Shown piece by piece: positions 10,841 through 21,606 of a DNA stretch of 64,000 nucleotides (its first letter is position 1; each line of letters starts with the position of its first letter). Source of the stretch: Spirochaeta sp. Lineage in GTDB: Bacteria > Spirochaetota > Spirochaetia > DSM-27196 > Alkalispirochaetaceae. The stretch is taken from the NCBI GenBank assembly GCA_007130865.1, contig SLRR01000001.1, positions 1 through 64,000 on the forward strand. Direction: 5' to 3'. A model generated the notes under the pieces. That model was not told the DNA's origin, ran no database searches, and was given only the letters and a program-made list of their open reading frames with translations. The position numbers were made by a program, and so were the translations under genes.

Positions 10841-12871
10841 ATGACGGAAAATACACGAAATATCGGCATCATGGCACACATCGACGCCGGGAAGACCACC
10901 ACGACGGAACGCATCCTCTACTATACCGGCAAGTCCCACCGCATCGGAGAGGTTGACGACGGCGCCGCTACAATGGACTGGATGGTGCAGGAACAGAATC
11001 GGGGAATTACGATCACCTCCGCGGCGACCACTACCTACTGGAACGATCACGGTATAAACATCATCGACACACCGGGACACGTGGACTTCACCGCCGAGGT
11101 GGAACGGAGCCTCCGCGTGCTGGATGGAGCGGTAGCGATCTTCTGCGCCGTCGGTGGCGTGGAGCCACAGAGTGAAACGGTCTGGCGTCAGGCCAACACC
11201 TACGAGGTCCCGAGAATCGCCTACATCAACAAGATGGACCGTACCGGCGCGGACTTTTTTGGAGTCGTCCGGGAAATCCGGGAAAAATTGAAAGCCAACG
11301 CCGTTCCGGTAGCGCTTCCGATCGGCCGGGAGAACTCCTTCAGCGGTACTATCGACCTCGTGAAGATGAGGGAGCTGCACTGGAACGCACAGGACGCAGG
11401 AAAGACGATCTCGGAACACCCGATCCGGGACGAACTCCAGGATCTCGCCCGGGAACACCGCGAGAAGCTCCTGGACGCGGTTTCCACCTATTCCGACGAG
11501 ATCACGGAACTGATTCTCGAAGAAAAGGATGTTCCTGAGGAGCTTGTCTACAATGTGCTCCGGGAGCAGACCCTGGCACAGACGATCGTACCGGTGTACG
11601 TGGGCGCAAGCCTCCGGAATATCGGCGTGCAACCGCTCCTGGATTCAGTGATCCGGCTGCTCCCCTCCCCGACGGACCTTCCCCCGATCGTGGGGCACCA
11701 TCCCAAGAAGGAAACGGAGGTGGAGGTACACCGCACCGAGGACGGCCAGGCGGTAGCGATGGTTTTCAAGATCCAGACCGATCGGGAAGCGGGAAACCTC
11801 TGTTTTGTCCGGGTTTATCAGGGGTTTCTAAAGTCCGGTGTGGCGACGTTCAACCATAACCAGGGCAAACGGGAGCGGATCAACCGCATTTTCCGGATGC
11901 ACGCAAATCGGACGGAGCAGGTGGATCGGCTCGTCGCCGGTGAGATCGGTGTCGTGGTGGGCTTCAAGCTGGCCCAGACCGGCGATACGATCGGCAGCGA
12001 AGGCTTCCCGGTCGTACTGGAGCGGATGCATTTCCCGGAACCGGTTATCTCCGTCGCGATCGAACCGCGCACGATGAGCGAGCGTGATCGGCTTAAGGAC
12101 GTACTTGGACTGCTAACGAGAGAGGACCCTACGTTTTTCTGGAAAGAAGACTCCGATACGGGAGAGTTGGTTATTTCCGGCATGGGCGAGCTTCACCTGG
12201 ACGTGCTGGTCACCCGCGTTGTGGACGACTATAACGTGAAGGCAAAGGTGGGAAATCCGCAGGTGACGTATCGTGAGACGATCCTCAACGAGACCGAGCA
12301 CCGAGAGGTCTTTCACAAGGTTCTGGCCGGGAAGGATAACCATGCGGAGCTCACCCTCCGGGTAATGCCACGCAAACGGGGTGACGGGAACTGCTTTAAA
12401 AGCCTGCTTTCTCCGGATAAGCTGCCGGAACCGTTTGCTTCCGCCGCGGAACGAGGTATTACCGGTGCCTTTGCCTCGGGGATCAGCTGGGGTTATCCTA
12501 CGATCGATATCGGGGTGGAACTGATCGACGCGGTCTGGTCGGAACTGACCGCCACGGAGTTCGCCTTCGAGGCGTGCGGTGCGATCGCCTTTGACAACGC
12601 CTGTCGCGCGGCGGAGGCGGTTCTCCTGGAACCGGTTATGAAAGTGACCGTGCTGGTGCCTCAGGAGTTCATGGGTGAGGTAATCAACGGGATAACAACC
12701 CGGGGAGGAGTAGTCCACGCGGTCGAGAGTCGACCCGGGGTGGAGCAGATAATCGCTGAAGCGCCGCTGAAGAAGATGTTCGGGTACAGCACCGCCTTGC
12801 GCAGCGCCACGCAGGGCCGGGGAAACTACGCGATGGAGTTTTCCCATTTTGCCCGGGAGACCGCTCGTTGA
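10841..12871 (+). CDS. fusA: Elongation factor G, spirochaete EF-G2 (ribosome-recycling) type
   Basis: [77 protein letters not shown]-terminus [12 protein letters not shown] resembles recalled Borrelia EF-G2. Confidence 0.88.
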   Translation: MTENTRNIGIMAHIDAGKTTTTERILYYTGKSHRIGEVDDGAATMDWMVQEQNRGITITSAATTTYWNDHGINIIDTPGHVDFTAEVERSLRVLDGAVAIFCAVGGVEPQSETVWRQANTYEVPRIAYINKMDRTGADFFGVVREIREKLKANAVPVALPIGRENSFSGTIDLVKMRELHWNAQDAGKTISEHPIRDELQDLAREHREKLLDAVSTYSDEITELILEEKDVPEELVYNVLREQTLAQTIVPVYVGASLRNIGVQPLLDSVIRLLPSPTDLPPIVGHHPKKETEVEVHRTEDGQAVAMVFKIQTDREAGNLCFVRVYQGFLKSGVATFNHNQGKRERINRIFRMHANRTEQVDRLVAGEIGVVVGFKLAQTGDTIGSEGFPVVLERMHFPEPVISVAIEPRTMSERDRLKDVLGLLTREDPTFFWKEDSDTGELVISGMGELHLDVLVTRVVDDYNVKAKVGNPQVTYRETILNETEHREVFHKVLAGKDNHAELTLRVMPRKRGDGNCFKSLLSPDKLPEPFASAAERGITGAFASGISWGYPTIDIGVELIDAVWSELTATEFAFEACGAIAFDNACRAAEAVLLEPVMKVTVLVPQEFMGEVINGITTRGGVVHAVESRPGVEQIIAEAPLKKMFGYSTALRSATQGRGNYAMEFSHFARETAR

Positions 12872-12984
12872 GGATATACGAACAAACTGTGGAACGCGCA
12901 TATTTTGCTTGACAACGCACGAGACCGCCGGGAGAATTGGAAGCTCGTTTACTTCAGTATAAAACAAGGAAGGAAGTGATCAGC

Positions 12985-15063
12985 ATGGGGTATACCACGG
13001 ACCAGATCAGGAACATTGCGGTAGCAGGCCATGGAGCTACCGGTAAAACGTCGTTTGTCGAGCAGATACTGGCTACCGGTGGGGTGGTTCCGCAGCCCGC
13101 CCTGGTAGAGTCCGGTAAGACGGTCAGCGACTACACGCCGGAAGAGGTGGAAAACGGCATATCGATTCACACGGCGCTCTCGCATCTTGAGTGGGACACG
13201 TGCAAGGTTAATATTCTTGATACGCCGGGATCCTCCGATTTCGTAGGTGAAGTGGTGACTGCTTTCAGAGTCGCCGAGGCGGCGGTGATGATGGTAGGCG
13301 CGCGGTCCGGTGTCCAGATCGAGACGATCAAGCTCTGGCGACGCCTGGACAACCGGAACATGCCCCGGATCGTCTTCATCAACAAGATGAACGAGGAACG
13401 CGCCGATTACGAGAGCGTTCTCCAGGACCTGCGGGACAAATTTCAGGTAACCCTGGTGCCGATCACGATCCCGATCGGTTCAGCCGGAGAGTTTTCCGGT
13501 ATTGTGGATCTCATTAACGCAAAAGCGTGGAAAGCGAACGGTCCCTCAGAGGCGGAGAGCGAGATGGAAATCCCGGGAGACCTGGCGGGTACGGTCGAGG
13601 ACTACCGGGCACAGCTGGTGGAAGCGGCGGCAGAAGGCGACGACGAGCTCACGATGAAGTATCTCGAGGAGGAAAGCCTCTCCGAAGAGGATATCCGCAA
13701 CGGTATCGCCGCGGGGCTGCGCGACAACCGAGTGGTACCGGTATTCTGCGGTTCTTCCCTCGCCAACAGTGGCATCCGCGTGTTTCTCGATTTTCTCGCC
13801 TGGGCGGCGCCGTCACCTGCGGGGGTAAAGGAAGTTTCCCTGGAGAAGGACGGCACGGAACAACCGTTCGATGTAACCCCGGACACCACCTTCTCGGCGA
13901 TGAATTTTAAAACTACGCTGGACCAGTTCTCGGGCAAGCTTTCCTTCATCAAGGTGATGGGTGGTTGTCTTGCTTCCGGTGACGAGTTCGTGATCGACCG
14001 GGACGGCAAGAAAGTCAAAGCGAGTAAACTCTATTGCGCCGTGGGGAAAAAACTCCTCGATACGGACAAACTCTGTGCCGGAGACCTGGGTATCCTGGCT
14101 AAGATCGGCGATGCCCACACCAATGACACCTTTCACGCACCGGACGCCTACGTGCACTTCCGCCCCCTTGCGCTTCCCCGGCCGGTTTACTCCCTGGCAA
14201 TTTCCGCCGGGAGCAAGAAAGACGAGGACAAGCTGAACGAGCAGCTCGTACGCGTCACCGAGGAAGACCGCACGTTCAAGGTTACGTTCGATCCCGAGAC
14301 GCACGAGACCGTTATCGCCGGCATGGGCGAGCTCCATATCAACACGATTCTCAACAAGATCAAGACGAGCCAGAAGATAGAGATAGAGACACGGCCTCCC
14401 CGCGTGGCGTACCGGGAGACGATAACAAAATCCACCGAGGTAAGTTATCGTCATAAGAAGCAATCCGGCGGACACGGTCAGTTCGGCGAGGTCCATATCC
14501 GGGTGCGCCCCCTGGAACGCGGCCAGAAGTACGAGTTCGCCAACGAGATCAAGGGCGGAGCCGTTTCCAAGGGATACGTCCCGGGGATCGAAAAGGGGTT
14601 CCACGAGGCGATGGAGCACGGCGTACTGGCGGGCTATCCCGTACGGGACGTGGGGATCGTGCTCTTTGACGGAAAAGAACATCCCGTGGATTCCTCGGAA
14701 ATGGCGTTCAAGATCGCCGCCCGGGGTGCTCTGAAGGAAGCGATGAAGAAGTGCGGACCTGTTCTGCTGGAGCCGGTGATGAAGCTGTCCGTCTTTATCG
14801 AAGATCAGTACCTGGGAGACGTACTCTCGGACCTGAGTTCCAAGCGCGGGCGTGTCCTCGGCCAGGATCAGCTCGGTGGCGGTATCATGGAAATCAACGC
14901 GCTGGTACCGCAGGCGGAACTTCTGCGGTACGCGATCGACCTTCGCTCACTTACCGCCGGCACCGGGAGTTTTGAGGTGGACTTTGACCATTACGATCCG
15001 GTAAGCGGCAAGATTGCCGACGAGATCGTGGCCAACTCCCAGTACGTGGAGAAGGAAGACTGA
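12985..15063 (+). CDS. EF-G-like translational GTPase (second paralogue) with atypical G motifs
   Basis: MGYTTDQIRNIAVAGHGATGKTSFVEQIL; DTPGSSDFVGEV; NKMN; full EF-G domain layout to LTAGTGSFEVDFDHYDPV. Confidence 0.85.
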   Translation: MGYTTDQIRNIAVAGHGATGKTSFVEQILATGGVVPQPALVESGKTVSDYTPEEVENGISIHTALSHLEWDTCKVNILDTPGSSDFVGEVVTAFRVAEAAVMMVGARSGVQIETIKLWRRLDNRNMPRIVFINKMNEERADYESVLQDLRDKFQVTLVPITIPIGSAGEFSGIVDLINAKAWKANGPSEAESEMEIPGDLAGTVEDYRAQLVEAAAEGDDELTMKYLEEESLSEEDIRNGIAAGLRDNRVVPVFCGSSLANSGIRVFLDFLAWAAPSPAGVKEVSLEKDGTEQPFDVTPDTTFSAMNFKTTLDQFSGKLSFIKVMGGCLASGDEFVIDRDGKKVKASKLYCAVGKKLLDTDKLCAGDLGILAKIGDAHTNDTFHAPDAYVHFRPLALPRPVYSLAISAGSKKDEDKLNEQLVRVTEEDRTFKVTFDPETHETVIAGMGELHINTILNKIKTSQKIEIETRPPRVAYRETITKSTEVSYRHKKQSGGHGQFGEVHIRVRPLERGQKYEFANEIKGGAVSKGYVPGIEKGFHEAMEHGVLAGYPVRDVGIVLFDGKEHPVDSSEMAFKIAARGALKEAMKKCGPVLLEPVMKLSVFIEDQYLGDVLSDLSSKRGRVLGQDQLGGGIMEINALVPQAELLRYAIDLRSLTAGTGSFEVDFDHYDPVSGKIADEIVANSQYVEKED

Positions 15064-15083
15064 TCATCGATCAATAAACCGAG

Positions 15084-15118
15084 ACCGGCTGCCGCGGAAT
15101 ATCCCGGCGGCCGGTTTG
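15084..15118 (+). terminator. Probable terminator after the EF-G-like gene
   Basis: ACCGGCTGCCGCGG-aatat-CCCGGCGGCCGGT followed by TTGT. Confidence 0.45.
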
Positions 15119-15191
15119 TCGGTCCTGCGCCGGCGGGCGTCGCCAGGTGATCCCCCCGAGTTATTCTCGCTATCACTGCCCGGATCATCGT

Positions 15192-16412
15192 CTAAAGCCG
15201 TTGCTCCAGAACCGCGTCACGCTCCAGGAAATCAAACACAGCACGACAGAAGACCGCAATTCCGTCCTTGAGGACCGTATCATCCACGCGGAACGCCGGG
15301 TGGTGGTGCTGGATCGTCTCTCCCTCCGGAGCGATCCCCAAAAAGAAAAACGTTGACGGCACAGCACCCGCGAAATAGGCGAAGTCCTCGCCTCCCATGG
15401 TGGGATACTCCGCTTCTCTCACACGTTCTCTACCCAGTACCGTTTGCGCGGCGTCACGCAGGAGCGCGGTGATTTTGGAATCGTTAATGAGCGGCGGATA
15501 CCGAAAATCGTAATCGAACCGGTAGTCCGCACCGTGAATCGCGGTCACCTGCCGGACAACGGCTTCCATCATCGCGGGGATCTCTTCCCGCAACGCCGGG
15601 TCCAGGGTCCGAACCGTTCCTTCCAGTTCCGCCTCGCCGGGAATCACGTTGTGAGTATTTCCTGCGCTTACGCGACACACGGAAATGACCGCCGGCAGAA
15701 CGGGGTTGACCCGACGGCCTACCAGGTTCTGGAACTGCTGTATCACTGTCGCTGCGATAGGGACCGGATCGACGCATTCGTGGGGACGTGCCGCGTGTCC
15801 GCCCCTGCCGAGAATCCTGATCGTAAAACTGTCCGGCGCCGCCATAAACGGTCCCGGTTTGTACTCCACGATACCCCGTGGAGCGCTACCCCACAGGTGT
15901 AATCCCAGAGCGGCTTCCACCCGGGGATTCTCCAGCACGCCTTCTCGGATCATTCCCTCCGCGCCCCCGGTTGTTTCTTCAGCAGGCTGAAACACGAACC
16001 GGACGTTTCCGGGAAGGTCTTCCTTCAGACCGCACAGCACCATGGCCGTACCCAGGAGAATCGCCGTGTGTCCATCGTGACCGCAGGCGTGCATCACGCC
16101 GGGAACCTCGGAGCTGAACGGGAGACCCGTTTCCTCCTGAACCGGGAGCGCATCCATGTCCGCCCGCAGCAGGATCGTACGTTCTCGGTGGGAATCTTTT
16201 CGTGACGTATCCCCGGTCAACAGTGCGCTCACACCGGTCCTGTTGACTCCGGTCCGTACCGAGAGAGGCAGTTCCGAGAGGACCTCCGCCACGAGAGCCG
16301 CGGTTCTGGTCTCCTGAAACGCCGGTTCAGGGTGCCGGTGCAGCGTATGCCGCAGTTCAACCACACGATCTTCCACTGCGGCTACCGCGTCCAGAATCGT
16401 TTCCGTCGTCAT
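15192..16412 (-). CDS. M20 family amidohydrolase (N-acyl-amino-acid/hippurate hydrolase type)
   Basis: LRHTLHRHPEPAFQETRTAALV, LRADMDALPVQEETGLPFSSE, GVMHACGHDGHTAILLGTA, YPTMGGEDFAYF. Confidence 0.9.
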   Translation of the reverse strand: MTTETILDAVAAVEDRVVELRHTLHRHPEPAFQETRTAALVAEVLSELPLSVRTGVNRTGVSALLTGDTSRKDSHRERTILLRADMDALPVQEETGLPFSSEVPGVMHACGHDGHTAILLGTAMVLCGLKEDLPGNVRFVFQPAEETTGGAEGMIREGVLENPRVEAALGLHLWGSAPRGIVEYKPGPFMAAPDSFTIRILGRGGHAARPHECVDPVPIAATVIQQFQNLVGRRVNPVLPAVISVCRVSAGNTHNVIPGEAELEGTVRTLDPALREEIPAMMEAVVRQVTAIHGADYRFDYDFRYPPLINDSKITALLRDAAQTVLGRERVREAEYPTMGGEDFAYFAGAVPSTFFFLGIAPEGETIQHHHPAFRVDDTVLKDGIAVFCRAVFDFLERDAVLEQRL

Positions 16413-16484
16413 CAGCCGATGATAGATCGAACCGGCTCAGACCGTCAAATCACGATTCGGAAACCCCCGGGGATAACCTGCCTC

Positions 16485-17213
16485 TTACTGAGCGCGCTCG
16501 TACACGAGCTCGTAAATCCGGTGTCCCTTGGCGAGTCCTTTTCTCTCGAAAGCGGTCTGCGGTCGCCACTTCCGGGGAGGAGCAAAACGATTCTGACTGT
16601 CCTCCGCGTAAAGGTTCTTCAGATCCCGCGACTCCTCCAGGATCCGTACCATCTGGTACGCGTAATCCTCCCAGTCGGTTACAAGATAAAGGTATCCTCC
16701 GGGCCGAAGCAGCGGAACCACGAGTTCCGAAAACCCGGGTCGGACCAGGCGCCGTTTATGGTGACGTTTCTTCGGCCATGGATCGGGGAAAAAGAGGTGT
16801 ATACCCGTGAGACTGCTCCGGGGTATCAGGTAACGGCATACCTGGACCGCGTCGTACCGGACAACCCGGACGTTTTCCAGGGATCGTCGCTCCAGTTCGC
16901 TCAGAAGTTTTCCCACGCCCGGTTTGTGTACCTCCACCCCGATAAAGTCCTGATCCCGGCGCCGGTCCGCCAGTTCCGCCAGCTCGCGCCCCATGCCAAA
17001 ACCGATATCCATTATGATCTCCCGGTCGGGTTGCTCTCGGCGGTGGGGGAAGAGGTCGTACCAGTCGAGGGTTTCCTCATCCGGATCGAACTGTTCCGTA
17101 ACAGGATCAAAGGGTATACAGTACCGTCCCTGCAGACGCTCGTAGGCGTGTTTCTGGTGATCGCTCATGCGGGTCATCCGCACGACATAACTGCGTATTC
17201 CGTTCAACTCCAT
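16485..17213 (-). CDS. trmB: tRNA (guanine-N7-)-methyltransferase TrmB
   Basis: IIMDIGFGMGRELAELADRRRDQDFIGVEVHKPGVGKLL, HLFFPDPWPKKRHHKRRLV. Confidence 0.92.
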   Translation of the reverse strand: MELNGIRSYVVRMTRMSDHQKHAYERLQGRYCIPFDPVTEQFDPDEETLDWYDLFPHRREQPDREIIMDIGFGMGRELAELADRRRDQDFIGVEVHKPGVGKLLSELERRSLENVRVVRYDAVQVCRYLIPRSSLTGIHLFFPDPWPKKRHHKRRLVRPGFSELVVPLLRPGGYLYLVTDWEDYAYQMVRILEESRDLKNLYAEDSQNRFAPPRKWRPQTAFERKGLAKGHRIYELVYERAQ

Positions 17214-17220
17214 TTGCTCC

Positions 17221-20200
17221 TTACAGCAGCTGTGCCAACCGTTCCCGGATGAACTCGGACTTCTCTCTCAACCCGACCCGGCCCGTTTCCATAACCAGCA
17301 CGTTTGGGCGCTTGGGATCGAGCGCGACCGATCCGCCGGAGTTCCTTATGAGTGCCAGGACGCGGTCCACCGAGACCGACGCTACCCGACCAAACTCCAC
17401 CTCCAGCCGCCCGCGACGCTCCTTTATTGCCGCCAGGTGCAACCGCTTGGCGAGCACCCGGATCTCCGCGAGTGCTAAAAGGCTCTGCACCTCCTCCGGC
17501 ATCGGTCCGAACCTGTCCTCGATCTCGCCGAGAAGGGCTTCCAGCTGCGTCTCTTCCGACACGGAGGCGATCTTCTTATAGACTTCCATCTTCTCCATGG
17601 GTTCCTCGATATACTGGTCCGGAATAAAACCGGTGTACTCCAGCTCGAGGTAAACCTCTTCTTCACCGGCGGTACCATCGGACTCAACCTCCCGAATCGC
17701 CTCATCCAGCAGCTGCAGGTAGAGATCAAACCCGACCGAGCCGATATCTCCGCTCTGCTGACTTCCGAGGAGGTTTCCCGCACCTCGGACTTCCAGATCC
17801 TTCAGGGCGATCTTGAACCCGCTTCCCAGTTCAGTAAAGTCATTGATGATCTCCAGGCGTTTCATCGCCAGATCGCTCAGGGCACGCTGTTCCGGGTAGA
17901 AGAGGTACGCCCAGGCTATCCGGTCGCTGCGCCCCACCCGGCCCCTGAGCTGGTACAGCTGAGAGATGCCGTACATATCGGCCCGGTCGATAATTATCGT
18001 GTTTACGTTGGGGATATCGATCCCGTTCTCGATGATCGTCGTAGCCACGAGAACGTGGAACGAACCATGCACAAAACGGTGCATGATATCCTCCAGATGA
18101 GACGCGCTCATCTGACCGTGGGCGGATTCCACCAGAACTTCCGGCACGAGCTGTTCGATGAACCGCTGCACGTTTTCGAGCGTTTCCACGCGGTTGTGCA
18201 AGAAAAAGACCTGCCCGTCCCGGGCTACTTCCCGTCGGATCGCATCCGCCACGGTTTGCTCGTTGAACTCGGCGATCACCGTTTCCACGGGGTGCCGGTT
18301 GTGCGGAGGGGTCCGCAACAACGACATATCCCGGATTTTCAGGAGCGACATGTGCAGCGTCCGGGGGATCGGTGTCGCCGTGAGGGTGATACTGTCGATA
18401 TTGTTCTTCAACTCCTTCAACCGCTCTTTGTCCTTCACCCCGAACCGTTGTTCCTCGTCGACAATCAGCAGACCCAGATCACGGAAATGTACGTTCTTCT
18501 GGAGAATGCTGTGCGTCCCCACAACCGCGTCGATTTCTCCCGCCGCAAGACCGTTCAGCACCGCTTTCTTTTCGCGGTTCTTCACAAACCGGGAGAGCAT
18601 CGCCAGTTTCACGGGAAAACGCTCAAACCGCTCCTGCATGCGCTCGTAGTGTTGTTCTGCGAGGATCGTGGTGGGAGCGAGAAACGCGACCTGCTTTCCG
18701 CTGGCTACCGCTTTGAACGCTGCTCGCAGGGCGAGTTCCGTTTTTCCGTACCCAACGTCACCGCAGACGAGTCGGTCCATGGGTTCGGGCTTCTCCATGC
18801 CATCCTTGATTTCCTGCATGCACCGGAGCTGGTCCACCGTTTCCTCGTAGGGAAAGGCCGACTCAAAGTCGAGCTGCCACTCCGTGTCGGGAGGGAACGC
18901 GTATCCCCGCGCTTTTTTCCGCCGTGAGTAGAGCGTAATCAATCGTTCCGCCAGGTCCTCCACGTTCCGGCGTACCGTGTCCTTGCGCTTTTCCCAGCTC
19001 TTGCCGCCGATCTTGTCCAGACGTGGCGCGGTACCGCCGGAGCCGATATAACGCTGGATCAGGTTGACCTGTTCGATCGGCGTGAAAACCGTTTCCTCCT
19101 GGGCGTACTCCAGCTGGATATAATCGCGCTCGTTTCCGGCGGCCACCATGCGGCGTATCCCCTGAAACCGGCCGATCCCGTAGTTTACGTGGACAACAAA
19201 GTCGCCCTCGTCCAGGTCAACGAACGTCTCGATCGGCGCGGACTCCACCTTCTTGAGGCTCGCCGGCGCACGGCGACGCCGGCCGAAAATCTCGTTCTCC
19301 TGGATAACCACCAGGCGTTGTTCGGGCAGCGCAAACCCACCGGAGATATGTGCAAGGACAACGTCCGCCTGATAGTCGCGCAGCAGGAACTCGATCCGCT
19401 TCTGCTGGGCTTCAGTGTCGGTCACCACTACCACGCGGTTCCCGTTTCCGGTAAGGTTGGCCAGCTCCTCTTTCAGGTAGTCCACGTTCCCGAAGAATGA
19501 CCGCGGGGGATCGCAGTTCAGGTGGAGAGCATTCCTCGCTTCCACGTCCGCCAGGGATTCGAGGTAGAGCGACCGTGATTCCGTCTGCTCCAGGAGACGA
19601 TCGATATCGATGAAAACCCGCCCCGGTCGGGGGAGAGGTTTCCGGAAATGTTCCTCCGCAAAAACCGACTCGTATTCCCTGGAAACGCTTTCCGCCGTGG
19701 CGAGCGCGCGCTTGCGATCCACCCACACCAGGCGCGTGCTCTTGTGCATGTAGTTGATGGCGGTGTGCTCCGGCGGTTCTGCACCTCCGAGCGCGGCGGT
19801 CCAGTGAGGCGCGCACATTTCCTGTTCCGTAAGCTCCTGGAGCTTGTCCCCGGTACTTCTCAGCTCCGGCCACCGCGACGCTTCCCGGAGGAGCTCGGAC
19901 CGTTCATCGGCAGTCCAGGGGCTCTCCCTCATCGGGTACAACCGGACCGAACGGAGCGTTTCGATCGATGTCTGCGCGTCCTCGTCAAAGAGACGGATCG
20001 CGGAGATCTCATCAAAGTCGAAAACGGTACGGATCGGATGGTCCCATCCCGGGAGGAATACGTCCAGCACCTCTCCACGCAGCGCAAACTCACCGGGCAC
20101 GGTCACCTTGGGCACTCGCCAGTAACCCATCGCGGACAACTGCTCTCCCACGCGAACCGGGTCGATACTCTGTCCCGTCTCAAGCGTTACGACACGACCG

Positions 20201-20631
20201 AGCACCAGTTCCGGAGACGCGACGCCCAGTACCAGCGCACGCAGCGATGTCACAAATACCGTGCGAGCACCCCGGTGAAGCTCCACCAGGGCCCGCATCC
20301 TTTCGCCCCAGGCGGGAGAACGAAGCGAGGGCGCACCGTACGCTGTGGTTCCCCAGGAGGGAAACGTGATAGAATCAACACCGAAGAGTTCCAGATCGCT
20401 TCGCAGGGACGGAATCTCGTTCTCGTTGGGAACGACCACCAGCATAGGGCCCTGGAGACCACCAAAAAAGTGCGTTAGAAGGTAACCGATGAACGAAGAT
20501 TTTGGACCGAGCAGCGATACGGGAAGATCCAGGGTTCGCATCCGCCGGGTGATCTCCCGCAGCGTCGGGTGTCCGCCGAGTCGAGACGTTAATTGCTCCT
20601 TCAGTAAGGTTTTGTCCATATCTGTCGACAT
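17221..20631 (-). CDS. mfd: Transcription-repair coupling factor Mfd
   Basis: DFVVHVNYGIGRFQGIRRM, MDRLVCGDVGYGKTELALRAAFKAV, LLIVDEEQRFGVKDKERLKEL, QLRGRVGRSDRIAWAYLFYP. Confidence 0.95.
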   Translation of the reverse strand: MSTDMDKTLLKEQLTSRLGGHPTLREITRRMRTLDLPVSLLGPKSSFIGYLLTHFFGGLQGPMLVVVPNENEIPSLRSDLELFGVDSITFPSWGTTAYGAPSLRSPAWGERMRALVELHRGARTVFVTSLRALVLGVASPELVLGRVVTLETGQSIDPVRVGEQLSAMGYWRVPKVTVPGEFALRGEVLDVFLPGWDHPIRTVFDFDEISAIRLFDEDAQTSIETLRSVRLYPMRESPWTADERSELLREASRWPELRSTGDKLQELTEQEMCAPHWTAALGGAEPPEHTAINYMHKSTRLVWVDRKRALATAESVSREYESVFAEEHFRKPLPRPGRVFIDIDRLLEQTESRSLYLESLADVEARNALHLNCDPPRSFFGNVDYLKEELANLTGNGNRVVVVTDTEAQQKRIEFLLRDYQADVVLAHISGGFALPEQRLVVIQENEIFGRRRRAPASLKKVESAPIETFVDLDEGDFVVHVNYGIGRFQGIRRMVAAGNERDYIQLEYAQEETVFTPIEQVNLIQRYIGSGGTAPRLDKIGGKSWEKRKDTVRRNVEDLAERLITLYSRRKKARGYAFPPDTEWQLDFESAFPYEETVDQLRCMQEIKDGMEKPEPMDRLVCGDVGYGKTELALRAAFKAVASGKQVAFLAPTTILAEQHYERMQERFERFPVKLAMLSRFVKNREKKAVLNGLAAGEIDAVVGTHSILQKNVHFRDLGLLIVDEEQRFGVKDKERLKELKNNIDSITLTATPIPRTLHMSLLKIRDMSLLRTPPHNRHPVETVIAEFNEQTVADAIRREVARDGQVFFLHNRVETLENVQRFIEQLVPEVLVESAHGQMSASHLEDIMHRFVHGSFHVLVATTIIENGIDIPNVNTIIIDRADMYGISQLYQLRGRVGRSDRIAWAYLFYPEQRALSDLAMKRLEIINDFTELGSGFKIALKDLEVRGAGNLLGSQQSGDIGSVGFDLYLQLLDEAIREVESDGTAGEEEVYLELEYTGFIPDQYIEEPMEKMEVYKKIASVSEETQLEALLGEIEDRFGPMPEEVQSLLALAEIRVLAKRLHLAAIKERRGRLEVEFGRVASVSVDRVLALIRNSGGSVALDPKRPNVLVMETGRVGLREKSEFIRERLAQLL

Positions 20632-20646
20632 TATGATAGAGGTCCT

Positions 20647-21606
20647 ATGCTGCAGAAACGCCTGTATTTTGGTCTGACATGTACGCTACTATTACTGGCC
20701 TTCCCGTTCCGGATCGAGGGCCTGTCTGTGTCGATTCGTTTATACAACGAACAGGTCTACTTCCCGGACAGTACGGTGGAGCTCTTCGTAACCGTGGAAA
20801 ACGAATCGCCGGAGAGCGCGCAATTCCGGATCGCCGACAACCGTGTATTCAACCTCGAGTTCGACGTGTCCGACAATACCAACCGTCGTCTGGAGAGCTC
20901 GCGGAAATTTATCACAGGCCGCTCGACTAATCAAGTTTACTATCGTACCGTTACCCTGGAACCGGGCGAACGGTTCAGCTTCACCGAGAATCTGACCGAC
21001 TACGTGGAAATCGCCGATCCGGCGGTCTATAACGTGCAGGCGGTGTTTTATCCGGAACTTTACCGCGGTAATCACCGTCGAACGATCCGGTCCAACCCGA
21101 TTACCCTCTCGATCCGTCCCGGAAGAACGCCGGAAACGCGTATCGAGACTCGTTTTACCGCCGTGGCGGAACGAGCCTTGCAACGGGAACAGAAAAGCCC
21201 CGACGAGGTCGTGGAGTATCTACTCGAAGCGCGCCGACAGGGGAACTGGGACCGCTTCTTTCTCTATCTCAACCTGGAGAAAGTGTTTCGTCAGGCCCCG
21301 GAGCGGGATCGCCGCTTCCGCCGTCTCGGCGAGGAGGAGCAACTTCAGGAATTGCGGGAATTCCGGACGCAACTGATCGAACAGCCACCCACAGGCGACG
21401 CCGAACTCGTGGTCGTTCCCGATCATTACCAAATTCTTCAGACGCGGTACTCCCCGATAGAGGGAGAGGTTACCGCGCTGTTGAGCTTCGACTACGACCG
21501 ATACCGCGAACGCAAACGATATACCTTTGACCTGGAACGGCGGAACGGTTTCTGGGAGATCATCGGGTACCAGGTGGTTAACCTTCCCAACGAGGCGCTT
21601 CGCTGA
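20647..21606 (+). CDS. Exported hypothetical protein, probably spirochaete-conserved
   Basis: Signal peptide-like N-terminus; 319 aa; TGA/ATG overlap with the next gene. Confidence 0.75.
   Translation: MLQKRLYFGLTCTLLLLAFPFRIEGLSVSIRLYNEQVYFPDSTVELFVTVENESPESAQFRIADNRVFNLEFDVSDNTNRRLESSRKFITGRSTNQVYYRTVTLEPGERFSFTENLTDYVEIADPAVYNVQAVFYPELYRGNHRRTIRSNPITLSIRPGRTPETRIETRFTAVAERALQREQKSPDEVVEYLLEARRQGNWDRFFLYLNLEKVFRQAPERDRRFRRLGEEEQLQELREFRTQLIEQPPTGDAELVVVPDHYQILQTRYSPIEGEVTALLSFDYDRYRERKRYTFDLERRNGFWEIIGYQVVNLPNEALR

Noticed and set aside
12909-12937. Candidate promoter TTGACA-17-GAGAAT upstream of the second EF-G
   Set aside because: The -35 is perfect but the -10 matches poorly; not enough to call a feature.
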